Notes: generated from the letters alone by a model not told the origin. A stretch of DNA of 32,505 nucleotides from Candidatus Bathyarchaeota archaeon (GCA_020348865.1 CP070754.1:730725-763229), one strand, 5' to 3'; shown: positions 7,907 through 15,438, counted from the first letter of the stretch. Numbers and translations: made by a program.

Positions 7907-8324
7907 TTATAGGAACCAGATGGTAGATTTACCAAGGTTCTTTGGATTTGGTTTTTTGCTTTCCAAAGGGACAAGACCTATGCTGAAGCACGCGTAACAC
8001 CAAGCTGTTGCCCGTAACTGATTTCTAGTTCGGAATGAATAGGTCATGTAGGAGGTGGCAGCCCACAAGTCATTACGTGATGTCTCCAATCTCAACGCAT
8101 TCTCGTAGACCGATTTGTAGAACCTGCAAACTAGGAGACGGCTGGGGCAATCCAAATAGAAGGGTTTAGAGTAGTTGAGGTCTATCTGGCGCCCACTTCC
8201 AAGGCTTCAGGAACGCCTGTAAAGGATTGACAAAGGATTCATAGACCTTTGCAGGTATGAATGGGAGGAGGTCTGGAAACATGCGGATTGACGCCATTTG
8301 AGATTGATGTTTTTGCAGTATCAT
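7907..8324 (-). pseudogene. Frameshifted gene of unknown family
   Basis: An ATG at 8324, preceded by AAAGGTG eight bases upstream, opens a frame of 52 codons (residues such as PDLLPFIPAKVYESFVNPLQ and AFLKPWKWAPD). The next register, entered by skipping one base near 8183, then reads 'DLNYSKPFYLDCPSRLL', 'KSVYENALRLETSRNDLWAA' and 'TSYMTYSFRTRNQ' to the stop at 7907. The total length minus one base is an exact multiple of three (138 codons plus stop). The amino-acid mix looks like a real protein. I do not recognise the family. It is either a recent pseudogene or an intact gene with a sequencing insertion. Confidence 0.45.
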
Positions 8325-8425
8325 TGATCAGACACCTTTACCTAGAAGGAAGCAGAATTGGTAGGAGAGAATAAAGAAGGCGGTATTGCTGTCTGAGCAT
8401 AGAGTGATTAGGGAATGTTGTAGGT
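8325..8425. other. Short upstream region of the DP1 gene
   Basis: Divergent spacer between the frameshifted gene and the DP1 gene. It presumably carries both promoters, but no clear TATA box was picked. Confidence 0.3.
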
Positions 8426-9994
8426 ATGAGTAGTAAACTTCAAAGAGCGATTTCCTTCACAATAGATGCAGGGTATCAACTTGATAAACAAGCCTTCGAC
8501 TTTCTAAGCACACTTTCCCAAACGGAAGATCCCGTCAGATTGATGGAAGAAGTAATCAAAAGAATTGAAGCTCTCCCCCAGAAAACTCTGTTCATACAGC
8601 GGAGTTTTCTAGAGGAGATTTTGGAGAGAACATTTAAAGAAGGAAAAGAAGAGAAGCTTGGCTCGCTTGAATCTCCATCGCCAATTCCCCGAGCTAGGAA
8701 GGCGTTCCATGCGTACGCAGAAGATGCTAAAGCGGAAATTGAAGTGATTCAGGATCCCACAGATGAAATATGTGAAACTGGATCCATTGAAGAGTATCTG
8801 AAGTGTTTTCAAGATCGCTTCAAAAGAACACAAAAACTTCTGAGAAGAAGAATTGATGTTAGAGACGCAACGTCCATAACGGAAGCACTCAAATCTTCAG
8901 CTAACACAAAGGTTAAGATTATTTGCATGATTACTGAGAAGCGTGAACGCAAACAAAGAGTGTTTCTGACTGTTGAGGATTTGGAGACCAACGCCACTGT
9001 ACTTGCCTCTCAAAAAACAAATGAAGCCGTGATAAAGAAGGCACGTATGTTGTTGTTGGATCAGACTGTTTGTATATGCGCTATTAGAGGAAGAAACAGT
9101 ATGTTTATCGCAGAAGACATTATTTGGCCAGATATCCCCCAAAGGCAAGCCCATAAAGCCTCAGTACCAGTTTATGCAGCGCTCATATCAGATCTGCATA
9201 TCGGAAGCAAGGCGTTCATGCGAGAGGAGTTCAGTCGATTCGTGCTTTGGTTGAATGGGAAGTTCGGGAATGAAGATTTGAAGGATATAGCAAGTCATGT
9301 TAAGTATGTGGTGATTGCTGGGGACCTTGTAGAAGGAATAGGGATCTATCCGAGGCAGATAGAAGACTTGGCGATAACTGACATATATGAACAGTATCGA
9401 ATGGTCTCGAAATTCTTTGAGCAAATTCCGGATTACATCGAATTGATAATAATCCCTGGAAATCACGACGTGTCACGGAAGGCATTGCCTCAACCCGCCA
9501 TGCCTAGAGATTATGTAGAGGCGCTCTATGAGGGTAGACAAGTTCATTCCCTAGGAAACCCAAGTAGTGTGCGGCTTCATGAGGTTGAACTACTCTTGTA
9601 CCACGGGCGAAGCCTTGAAGATGTTATTGCGTCCATTCCAAATGTTAGCTTTCAAACCCCGGGAATAGCCATGAAGCTTCTCCTACAAAGTAGACATTTG
9701 GCACCCACTTACGGAAAGAAGACGTATATGGCACCAGAAAAGAGGGACTTCATGATTATAGAGAGACCCCCTGACATTTTCCATTCTGGACATATGCATG
9801 TGATAAAAGTCGACAATTATCGAGGAACTCTCATCGTCAACTCTGGGGCTTGGCAAAGACAAACTGAATTCCAAAGGAAAATGGGGATTGTTCCTAACCC
9901 AGGAATTGCCCCAATTGTCAATCTCCAAACATTGCAGGTTACACCTATCGATTTCACAGCATCTTCCACACAGACTCATATAGCTTCCAGTTAA
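8426..9994 (+). CDS. polB: DNA polymerase D small subunit DP1 (3'-5' exonuclease)
   Basis: 522 residues, with an N-terminal helical region, an OB-fold segment (about 155-240) and a C-terminal calcineurin-like phosphoesterase domain. The metal-binding motifs are intact: DLHIGS (about 255), GDLVEG (about 298), PGNHDVSR (about 344), YHGRS (about 392) and GHMH (about 455). In the PolD family this subunit is the proofreading exonuclease, and DP2 carries polymerase activity. DP2 is encoded 8.7 kb away (18729-22130) rather than adjacent. The gene faces cdc6 convergently across 32 bases. TAGGT precedes the ATG closely. An alternative later start is not obvious. Confidence 0.95.
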   Translation: MSSKLQRAISFTIDAGYQLDKQAFDFLSTLSQTEDPVRLMEEVIKRIEALPQKTLFIQRSFLEEILERTFKEGKEEKLGSLESPSPIPRARKAFHAYAEDAKAEIEVIQDPTDEICETGSIEEYLKCFQDRFKRTQKLLRRRIDVRDATSITEALKSSANTKVKIICMITEKRERKQRVFLTVEDLETNATVLASQKTNEAVIKKARMLLLDQTVCICAIRGRNSMFIAEDIIWPDIPQRQAHKASVPVYAALISDLHIGSKAFMREEFSRFVLWLNGKFGNEDLKDIASHVKYVVIAGDLVEGIGIYPRQIEDLAITDIYEQYRMVSKFFEQIPDYIELIIIPGNHDVSRKALPQPAMPRDYVEALYEGRQVHSLGNPSSVRLHEVELLLYHGRSLEDVIASIPNVSFQTPGIAMKLLLQSRHLAPTYGKKTYMAPEKRDFMIIERPPDIFHSGHMHVIKVDNYRGTLIVNSGAWQRQTEFQRKMGIVPNPGIAPIVNLQTLQVTPIDFTASSTQTHIASS

Positions 9995-10026
9995 CCCACT
10001 ATCACCTAGTCACTGAAGGCTTCGTA

Positions 10027-11274
10027 TCAACGTTTGCTCAGAATCACCGATAAGCAGCCAGGTGTATAGTTAATCAACCGTTCAAGCCTGTCATCCCCTT
10101 TGAATGACCCTCTAATGAGACCGTGTGCTATACTCAACCGAACTTTCTTTGTACGACCATATCGTCCCATGCTCACAACTCGTGTATTCAGCAATCCTAT
10201 AACATCCAATTCATTAATCAAGCTACTCACTCGTCTCTGAGTTAGCGGTGCAAGCCCCATCTGACCGGAAAGCTCGCCGTAAACTTCGAAAACGTCACCA
10301 GTAATAGCAGAGCTAACACCCGCCTTCCTCAATAAGTAGACGCTGCATAAAACGAGTTTTGAGTGGAGTGGGAGGTTCTCCAAAGCTTCCGAAATCCGGT
10401 CATGCTCAATCCTTTTTTCCGCCAGTCGTATGTGACCTTCCATAATGATTCCAGAGCCCTCCCTCTCACCCAACTCGCCAGCAACTCGTAGAAGGTCCAA
10501 AGCTCGCCGTGCGTCTCCATGTTCCGCAGCAGCCAACGCAGCACACAAACTAAGAGCGCCATCAAACAACACGCCATCACGAAATGCTAGTTGGGCACGG
10601 TTTAGGAGGATGTCTCGAAGCTCTGTTGCATTATACGGTCTAAATACGATTTCCTCCTCACCTAGAGAACTCAGGACTCTGGGATCAAGAAGCTCCTTGA
10701 ATCTGAGATCGTTGGAAATCCCAATAATTGATGCCCTACTATGCTGAAGGTTTTCGTTTATCCTAGTCAATTTATAAAGTAGAGTGTCCCCTCGCGTTTC
10801 TACGAGGGCATCAATTTCGTCGAGAATTATAATAAAAAGGATTTTATGTGAATCCAAGCAAGATCTGAACCGCTCAAAAACTTCTCCTACCGCTAACCCA
10901 GTAAATGGAACTTTCACGTTAAGGGCAGCACATAGATTTGAAAGAACTCGGTATTCCGTATTCACTAATCGGCAGTTCACGTAACAGGCTTTTATGGGTG
11001 CTCCAACTTCGCAAGCCCTATGAGTTAGTCGGTTCAACACATACTTTATGACCGCAGTTTTTCCTGTGCCTGTTTTTCCATATACCAAGATGTTAGACCC
11101 ATGGGAACCACCCAAAGTTGGGGCATATATTTCACCTACATAACGGATTTGTTCCCCACGATGTGGCAATATATCAGGGACATAATCATTACGCAATACA
11201 TTCCTATCTTGAAAAAGACTGCCACCTTTCAGGAAATGTTCGAAGACTTCATCTAATACATCATTCCTACCCAT
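10027..11274 (-). CDS. cdc6: Orc1/Cdc6 replication initiator
   Basis: 415 residues of the archaeal Orc1/Cdc6 AAA+ family. Walker A is GKTGTGKT (66-73), Walker B LDEID (151-155), sensor 1 region 'ASIIGISNDL', and a C-terminal winged helix (about residues 325-415) binds origin DNA. A start at 11274 is preferred over the in-frame ATG at 11295: a TATA box (CAATATAATG, 11304-11295) is centred about 26 bases upstream of 11274. This fits a leaderless mRNA, and no Shine-Dalgarno is visible for either start. The gene points away from the ORB-bearing region 11275-11966, which it presumably recognises. Confidence 0.95.
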   Translation of the reverse strand: MGRNDVLDEVFEHFLKGGSLFQDRNVLRNDYVPDILPHRGEQIRYVGEIYAPTLGGSHGSNILVYGKTGTGKTAVIKYVLNRLTHRACEVGAPIKACYVNCRLVNTEYRVLSNLCAALNVKVPFTGLAVGEVFERFRSCLDSHKILFIIILDEIDALVETRGDTLLYKLTRINENLQHSRASIIGISNDLRFKELLDPRVLSSLGEEEIVFRPYNATELRDILLNRAQLAFRDGVLFDGALSLCAALAAAEHGDARRALDLLRVAGELGEREGSGIIMEGHIRLAEKRIEHDRISEALENLPLHSKLVLCSVYLLRKAGVSSAITGDVFEVYGELSGQMGLAPLTQRRVSSLINELDVIGLLNTRVVSMGRYGRTKKVRLSIAHGLIRGSFKGDDRLERLINYTPGCLSVILSKR

Positions 11275-11294
11275 AACAAACACTTCAACACACA

Positions 11295-11304
11295 CATTAT
11301 ATTG
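11295..11304 (-). promoter_or_regulatory. TATA box of cdc6
   Basis: Minus-strand CAATATAATG is centred about 26 bases before the ATG at 11274, the classical archaeal distance from TATA centre to start site. The transcript is therefore predicted to begin at or next to the start codon. Confidence 0.5.
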
Positions 11305-11323
11305 TTTGGGTATTCACGCCCAG

Positions 11324-11344
11324 ACCCCTGCATTTCCGATGGAA
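11324..11344 (-). repeat. ORB-like element a
   Basis: Minus-strand pattern TTCCATCGGAAA, four bases, GGGGT. It aligns base for base in spacing with element b (11506-11526) in the opposite orientation, and matches the archaeal mini-ORB pattern. Confidence 0.65.
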
Positions 11345-11369
11345 TAGCTTCGGTATTGGTGGAGTTATG

Positions 11370-11388
11370 TTCCTTTTGTAAAAAGGAA
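11370..11388. repeat. Perfect 8-bp inverted repeat in the origin region
   Basis: TTCCTTTT, spacer GTA, AAAAGGAA. It lies between ORB-like element a and the AT-rich stretch. Confidence 0.6.
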
Positions 11389-11400
11389 TAGCTTCCGCGA

Positions 11401-11480
11401 GTTTATCATGATTTTTGGATTTAACATTTATTGTAAAATACTTTGAAGTTTATCTGTAGAAATTTTAGGAGACAACAAAT
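11401..11480. other. AT-rich stretch, candidate duplex-unwinding element
   Basis: Strongly AT-rich (contains ATTTTTGGATTTAAC and TTATTGTAAAATAC) between ORB-like elements a and b. Such stretches are where origins typically melt. Assigned on composition and position only. Confidence 0.4.
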
Positions 11481-11505
11481 AACCCTCCTCAAATCCTTTC
11501 TTTTA

Positions 11506-11526
11506 GTCCAATGGAAACGAGGGGGT
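11506..11526 (+). repeat. ORB-like element b (best match)
   Basis: Plus-strand pattern TCCAATGGAAACGA then GGGGGT, followed by TGG. It is the closest match in the region to the archaeal ORB, with both the dyad half and the G tract. Confidence 0.7.
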
Positions 11527-11695
11527 TGGTGCGAATCAATTAGGCCCGCGGCTAGAAGCTCGGAATACGATGATTACAATATACCCATTAACACAAATGA
11601 TGTTTACGAGCGGTGGGTTGTTTTGCCCGGCTCTGTATCAAATATCCCACTCACTGTGAACCAATGTGAATAATACTCTCCTAATGACTCAGCCA

Positions 11696-11716
11696 ACCCC
11701 TCATTTTGTGAAAATT
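11696..11716 (-). repeat. Weak ORB-like element c
   Basis: Minus-strand G-tract half is well matched (ATGAGGGGTTGG, compare CGAGGGGGTTGG in element b). The dyad half (TTTTCACAAAA) is degenerate. Confidence 0.4.
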
Positions 11717-11760
11717 CACCTTTTTATGTCCTGTATCGTGTAAACAACTGCCCCCTATGC

Positions 11761-11781
11761 TTCCACTGGAAGAAGGAGGTT
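11761..11781 (+). repeat. ORB-like element d
   Basis: Plus-strand TTCCACTGGAAGAAGGAGGTT. The dyad TTCCA-n-TGGAA is perfect, but the G tract is interrupted and one base shorter. Confidence 0.5.
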
Positions 11782-11966
11782 GCTACGCTTTTCGAGACTA
11801 TCTTACAATTCATCGCTTCTGTGAATTTTGTGAACGATAAAAAGAGCAATCCTCGTTTTATTTCTGTTTCTATGGCTAAATATTCCCCCTTTACTCTTTC
11901 ATATTCACCACAACTTCTATAACTTGTGACCTGTTAAACTGTAACAATCTTGCTTGGTGCTCAAGA

Positions 11967-12392
11967 ATGCCTGCGAGGAAAATGCGAGTAGAGGTCTTCG
12001 ACGAAAGCGGAAACCGTTACACAATTACGTTTCAGGGTCGTGTTACTCGCGACAAGGCCCTCCGCCTGTTGGACGTTGTTGAATTGCTCGGTGGGATGCC
12101 CGGGCTTAACCCTGGAGTTGGTGACTCTCCTTTGGTCGTGTCCAAATTCGATGAAGTTCGCTTGATTGTTGAAAAGAGCTTTCCGATTGTTTGGTTCTCT
12201 TCCCATGACGTTCAAATAGCATACGAGCAAGAGCTAAAGAAACCAATCAGTTTGAGTACGGTCTCCACATATTTGTCGCGAATGACTGAACGTGGGTTCC
12301 TTACCAACAGAAGGATGTCGAACCGCAGGAGTTACAGATGGGTTACCAGGATGTCCCAGGGTGCACTGAGGTTAGTAAAAAACGACCAATAA
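11967..12392 (+). CDS. Winged-helix protein of unknown function next to the origin
   Basis: 141 residues. The N-terminal part (MRVEVFDESGNRYTITFQG) looks like a small beta sheet. The C-terminal half has a winged-helix pattern: 'SSHDVQIAYEQELKKPISLS', then 'TVSTYLSRMTERGFLTNRRM' and 'SNRRSYRWVTRMSQGA', with the recognition helix and a basic wing. The protein is probably DNA-binding. CTATAACTT near 11920 may be its TATA box. I do not recognise a named family. It starts at the right edge of the predicted origin and is transcribed away from it, so a role in replication or in regulating cdc6 is possible but unproven. An internal ATG at residue 6, preceded by GAGGAAA, is an alternative start. Confidence 0.7.
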   Translation: MPARKMRVEVFDESGNRYTITFQGRVTRDKALRLLDVVELLGGMPGLNPGVGDSPLVVSKFDEVRLIVEKSFPIVWFSSHDVQIAYEQELKKPISLSTVSTYLSRMTERGFLTNRRMSNRRSYRWVTRMSQGALRLVKNDQ

Positions 12393-12470
12393 CAATCAGT
12401 TCCGAAGGACATTAGATACTCGTGATTCTAGGTCATACATGCATAAGTTAACTTGGAGAAAAAAAGTCAT

Positions 12471-13178
12471 TTAGGTTCTGGATTCGTTTCTTAAGAGTCT
12501 CTTCATCTCTTTCTTGATGTTATAAACATACGGGATTTTTCGTACGTCGCGTTCCAGATATCCTTCCACATAGAGTTTCTTCATTAGGCGTGCCGTGTGC
12601 TCCCTTGTGAGTTTCACTCTTTCCTTGATTTCCGGGGCGGTCTTTCCACCCTCCACCGCAATTATCTCGAGCACGTTCAACTCCGTTTGCGTCAGGGGCG
12701 CCAACGCATGTTCCCTCTTTATTGAGATTGCTGCCTCTGTTTCTACTTCAGGTGGCACTGTGAATCTGGATCCAACCTTTTCAATCCGTTCAATCTTCTG
12801 CGTAATCGTCTCTTGGTTCGTGGATATCACACTCATTCTCTTGTTTATGTTTTTAACATATGCTTTAGTTCTTTGTTCGATTTCCGAAATGGGCTGCATT
12901 TTGGTAGTGAATTTTGTCAGTTGTCCCTCACACACCTTCATTCTTCTTTCAGTTCTCTCGCTCTGAGAAGCAGCTACCTCAATTCTGCGAGTAACAACGG
13001 CGAGTCTTCTCTCTTGTGTCTGCAACTGTTTACTGAAACTTATTATAACATCATCTACAATCTCCTTTGCCTCTTCATACTTCCTATACGCTCTCTTTAT
13101 TCGGTCGTAATACAGTATAGAAGCGACTCCAGTCGCGAACAGGAGGAGTATTGTCATTGCCAGAAACAAGTCATACAT
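12471..13178 (-). CDS. Membrane-anchored coiled-coil protein with C-terminal winged helix
   Basis: 235 residues from the ATG at 13178. One membrane segment lies at about residues 3-22 (FLAMTILLLFATGVASILYY). A long charged coiled coil follows (about 25-150; for example 'KQLQTQERRLAVVTRRIEVA'). A MarR/winged-helix-like domain is at about 165-230 ('LTQTELNVLEIIAVEGGKTA', 'PEIKERVKLTREHTARLMKK', 'LYVEGYLERDVRKIPYVYNI'). The layout suggests a one-component regulator tethered to the membrane. The first in-frame start at 13271 would add 31 residues that look non-coding; GGAG lies ten bases before 13178. Upstream DNA holds repeated ATCACAC motifs that may be its operators. Confidence 0.72.
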   Translation of the reverse strand: MYDLFLAMTILLLFATGVASILYYDRIKRAYRKYEEAKEIVDDVIISFSKQLQTQERRLAVVTRRIEVAASQSERTERRMKVCEGQLTKFTTKMQPISEIEQRTKAYVKNINKRMSVISTNQETITQKIERIEKVGSRFTVPPEVETEAAISIKREHALAPLTQTELNVLEIIAVEGGKTAPEIKERVKLTREHTARLMKKLYVEGYLERDVRKIPYVYNIKKEMKRLLRNESRT

Positions 13179-13285
13179 TCTGGTGGCTCTCCAAGAAGCT
13201 GGAACACACGAGGCTGAAAGAACGTGCAATCTGCAATACAAACCAAGAAGAATGTGATTTAGACGTGACACTTGTGATTTGGACC

Positions 13286-13385
13286 CACATCACACATATC
13301 ACACAAGCATGAACAAACTTAAGGATTGTGGTGGAAAGGGGCGAAAAACACGGGCCTCACACGTGTGACATCACTAACATCACAC
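13286..13385. repeat. Cluster of ATCACAC repeats and a 12-bp palindrome
   Basis: ATCACAC occurs at 13289-13295, 13298-13304 and 13379-13385. ACATCAC occurs twice nine bases apart (13368-13374, 13377-13383). TCACACGTGTGA at 13357-13368 is a perfect palindrome. The motif returns as GTGTGAT at 13608-13614, next to the palindrome GTGATATCAC (13610-13619). These are plausible operator sites for a dimeric regulator. Confidence 0.55.
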
Positions 13386-13615
13386 TTTCTCAAATGACAG
13401 ACGCGGGGTTTTGAACTTGCCACTTATGGTTCTACAGGCGCTCAGTCTTGCTTGACCTACTGCCTGTGGGACTATTCGTTGGTTCTTTGTTGGACGGCGG
13501 TTGAAGCAGACAACTTGGAACCAACTGAATTGAGGCTGTGGTGGGTGTTTGGCCTCTTAATGTGAAGAATCTATGTGTTCGTTGAAGTGAATCACCACTA
13601 CTGTGATGTGTGATA
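13386..13615. other. Gene-free spacer with a tRNA-like relic
   Basis: Minus strand 13470-13391 resembles a decayed tRNA: GTAGGTCAAG, GAGCGC, a loop CTGTAGA as in tRNA-Tyr, and AAGTTCAAAACC. The anticodon and T stems do not pair, so it is not called as a tRNA. No protein gene was seen. Confidence 0.3.
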
Positions 13616-14095
13616 TCACGGTTTCCCTGACATTTTCCTTGGTTTAGATAGTTGCTTCAAATCGTTTTCGAGGTCATTACGGAGCGTAGCTATAGCCGCT
13701 AGATATTCTGTTGTCGTCATCTGTTCTCCCAAGGCTTCCCTATAAGTATTCATATATGTTTGGAGTCTGTTTGCTATCTCAATATAGGGGTCCAGAAGTG
13801 TGCCATCGGAGATCCCTACATAGCCGAGAAGAATGATTGTGTAAATTGCTCGAATGACATTTCTTCTAGCTTGCCCCAAAGTTCTGTTGAAAGCGCCACG
13901 ACTCACTGCTGATATTCGCAATTTGGCTTTCTCCTCGTATTTTAATGGTTTTTCAGCTATGTTCTCTGTCAGGGCATCAATTAGGAGAGTTTCGATCTGT
14001 ATTTTCGTTAGACAGCTGTTTTGTGAGAGTATTTTGGCGATTGGGTCTTCTAGGGACCGTTTTATCCATTTTTGGGTCTTTTCTTGTGGGCGCAA
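13616..14095 (-). CDS. Conserved-looking hypothetical protein, mostly helical
   Basis: 159 residues, with no signal peptide or convincing membrane segment; 'AIYTIILLGYVGI' (about residues 87-99) is a short hydrophobic helix. The central stretch 'ISAVSRGAFNRTLGQARRNV' resembles a helix-turn-helix, followed by amphipathic helices to the C-terminus. I do not recognise a family and assign no function. The stop codon lies within the palindrome GTGATATCAC. The gene is divergent from the aminotransferase gene, with 173 bases between them. Composition and length argue that it is real. Confidence 0.65.
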   Translation of the reverse strand: MRPQEKTQKWIKRSLEDPIAKILSQNSCLTKIQIETLLIDALTENIAEKPLKYEEKAKLRISAVSRGAFNRTLGQARRNVIRAIYTIILLGYVGISDGTLLDPYIEIANRLQTYMNTYREALGEQMTTTEYLAAIATLRNDLENDLKQLSKPRKMSGKP

Positions 14096-14268
14096 TCAGT
14101 TCACCAACAGGTCCTGGGCAACGGATACAGTTTCGTATACCGTGTAGAAAAGGCTTTTGATTCTTGCCGAGTTGCAGGGGTCAAAGGATTCGGCGTATAA
14201 TCCATCAAGACGTTGGCAAACGTAAAGATTTTATGCACAGACAATAGTCAAGATGATGAGGGTCGATA

Positions 14269-15438
14269 GTGAAGCGCTCAAGAATTTCGGCACGATTAAG
14301 GGAGGTCAAACCATCTGATATTCGTCGCCTTTTCTCACTTGCGCAAAGCCTTCCCGGCGTAATCAGTCTCGGGATAGGTGAGCCGGATTCTATGCCCCCT
14401 CCGCATGTAATAGGCGCGGCCAAACGGGCCTTGGATGAAGGCAGGACTCACTATACGCCCACAGCAGGTATTCGAGAACTCCGTGAAGCTCTAACCAGAA
14501 AGGCGAAACGTGACTACGGCTTGTCATATGATCCAGAGTCTGAGGTTGTAGTCACGATTGGGGGGACGGAAGCAATTTTCTTGGCTATGTTGACGTTGAT
14601 AGACCCTCACGATGAAGTGTTAATTCCTGATCCTGGTTTCATTTGCTACAGCCCCTGTACTTTGATGGCGGAAGGTGTCCCTGTTTCCATGCCTATATCT
14701 GAGGAGAATGATTTCGCGCTTGACGCGGAAACTGTGATGCCCTTGATCACAGAGAAATCACGTGTGATAATCATCAATTCTCCTAGCAATCCAACAGGAT
14801 CCGTCCTCTCCCATGATGTCCTAGCCGGGTTGGCGAAGCTTGCTGTGGATTGTGATTTGGTCGTGATTTCCGATGAGGTTTATGAAAAAGTGACATACGA
14901 CGGTGTCAAACATCATTGTCTAGCCACTTTTCCAGGTATGCGTGAGCGTACGATTGTTGTGAATTCCTTCTCAAAGACGTATGCAATGACTGGTCTTCGC
15001 GTTGGCTACGCGTTGGGTCCCAAAGAGTTAATCGCACCTATGATGCTAACTCATCAATTCACAACTGCATGCGTAAGCGGACCAGCACAACACGCTGCGA
15101 TTTCAGCTCTGGAAGGCCCACAGAAATTTGTAGGAGATATGGTTCAAGAGTTCGACAGACGACGTCGATTTCTTCATACTCGACTCAATGAAATTGAGGG
15201 ATTCAGGTGTGGTCTTCCTCAAGGAGCGTTTTACATATTCGCCAGCATCCAAGGATTTGAGTCATCATCCACGAAATTCGCTGACTACCTCCTCAACAAA
15301 GCAAAGGTTGTGACTGTGCCAGGATCTGTATTCGGCGAGTGCGGCGAAGGCTACCTTCGATTTTCATACGCTGCTGCCTATAGTGAAATCGAGGAAGCGT
15401 TAGACCGAGTAAAGGAAGCTGTGAAAGGGTTTGGATAA
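14269..15438 (+). CDS. PLP-dependent class I/II aminotransferase
   Basis: 389 residues of fold-type I aminotransferase subgroup I. The conserved features are 'GEPD' (37-40), the Asn of SPSNPTG (N174), 'SDEVYE' (201-206), the PLP-binding Lys in NSFSKTYAMTG (K236), Arg in 'GLRVGYA' and the substrate-carboxylate Arg in 'YLRFSYA' near the C-terminus. It transfers amino groups between amino acids and 2-oxoacids. The exact substrate (aspartate, aromatic or branched-chain) cannot be told from sequence alone. The start is a GTG at 14269, with GAGG eight bases upstream. Its 3' end overlaps a broken gene on the other strand by 39 bases. Confidence 0.92.
   Translation: MKRSRISARLREVKPSDIRRLFSLAQSLPGVISLGIGEPDSMPPPHVIGAAKRALDEGRTHYTPTAGIRELREALTRKAKRDYGLSYDPESEVVVTIGGTEAIFLAMLTLIDPHDEVLIPDPGFICYSPCTLMAEGVPVSMPISEENDFALDAETVMPLITEKSRVIIINSPSNPTGSVLSHDVLAGLAKLAVDCDLVVISDEVYEKVTYDGVKHHCLATFPGMRERTIVVNSFSKTYAMTGLRVGYALGPKELIAPMMLTHQFTTACVSGPAQHAAISALEGPQKFVGDMVQEFDRRRRFLHTRLNEIEGFRCGLPQGAFYIFASIQGFESSSTKFADYLLNKAKVVTVPGSVFGECGEGYLRFSYAAAYSEIEEALDRVKEAVKGFG

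Larger units (their letters stand above)
11275..11966. other. Predicted chromosomal replication origin (oriC)
   Basis: A gene-free region of about 690 bases directly upstream of cdc6. It carries four sequences resembling archaeal origin recognition boxes (half-palindrome TTCCAnnGGAA followed by a GGGGT tract) in both orientations. It also has an AT-rich stretch (about 11401-11480), an 8-base perfect inverted repeat (11370-11377/11381-11388) and a direct repeat GGAATAGCTTC (11341-11351, 11385-11395). Known archaeal origins are typically next to an orc1/cdc6 gene and carry such boxes. A small plus-strand frame at 11443-11673 runs through one box and is not credible as a gene. Confidence 0.7.

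Noticed and set aside
8330-8365. GAAGGAAGCAG on the plus strand, resembling the SRP RNA helix 8 loop
   Set aside because: The flanking bases do not form the symmetric loop or the long closing helix of archaeal SRP RNA, and the region is not GC-rich; purine-rich matches like this arise by chance.
8261-8374. Plus-strand frame of 37 codons with a plausible-looking stretch (FEIDVFAVSLIRHLYLEGSR)
   Set aside because: Short, no ribosome-binding site, and opposite a longer minus-strand reading with one.
11443-11673. Plus-strand frame of 76 codons in the origin region
   Set aside because: It passes through an ORB-like box and lacks a ribosome-binding site and any family resemblance.
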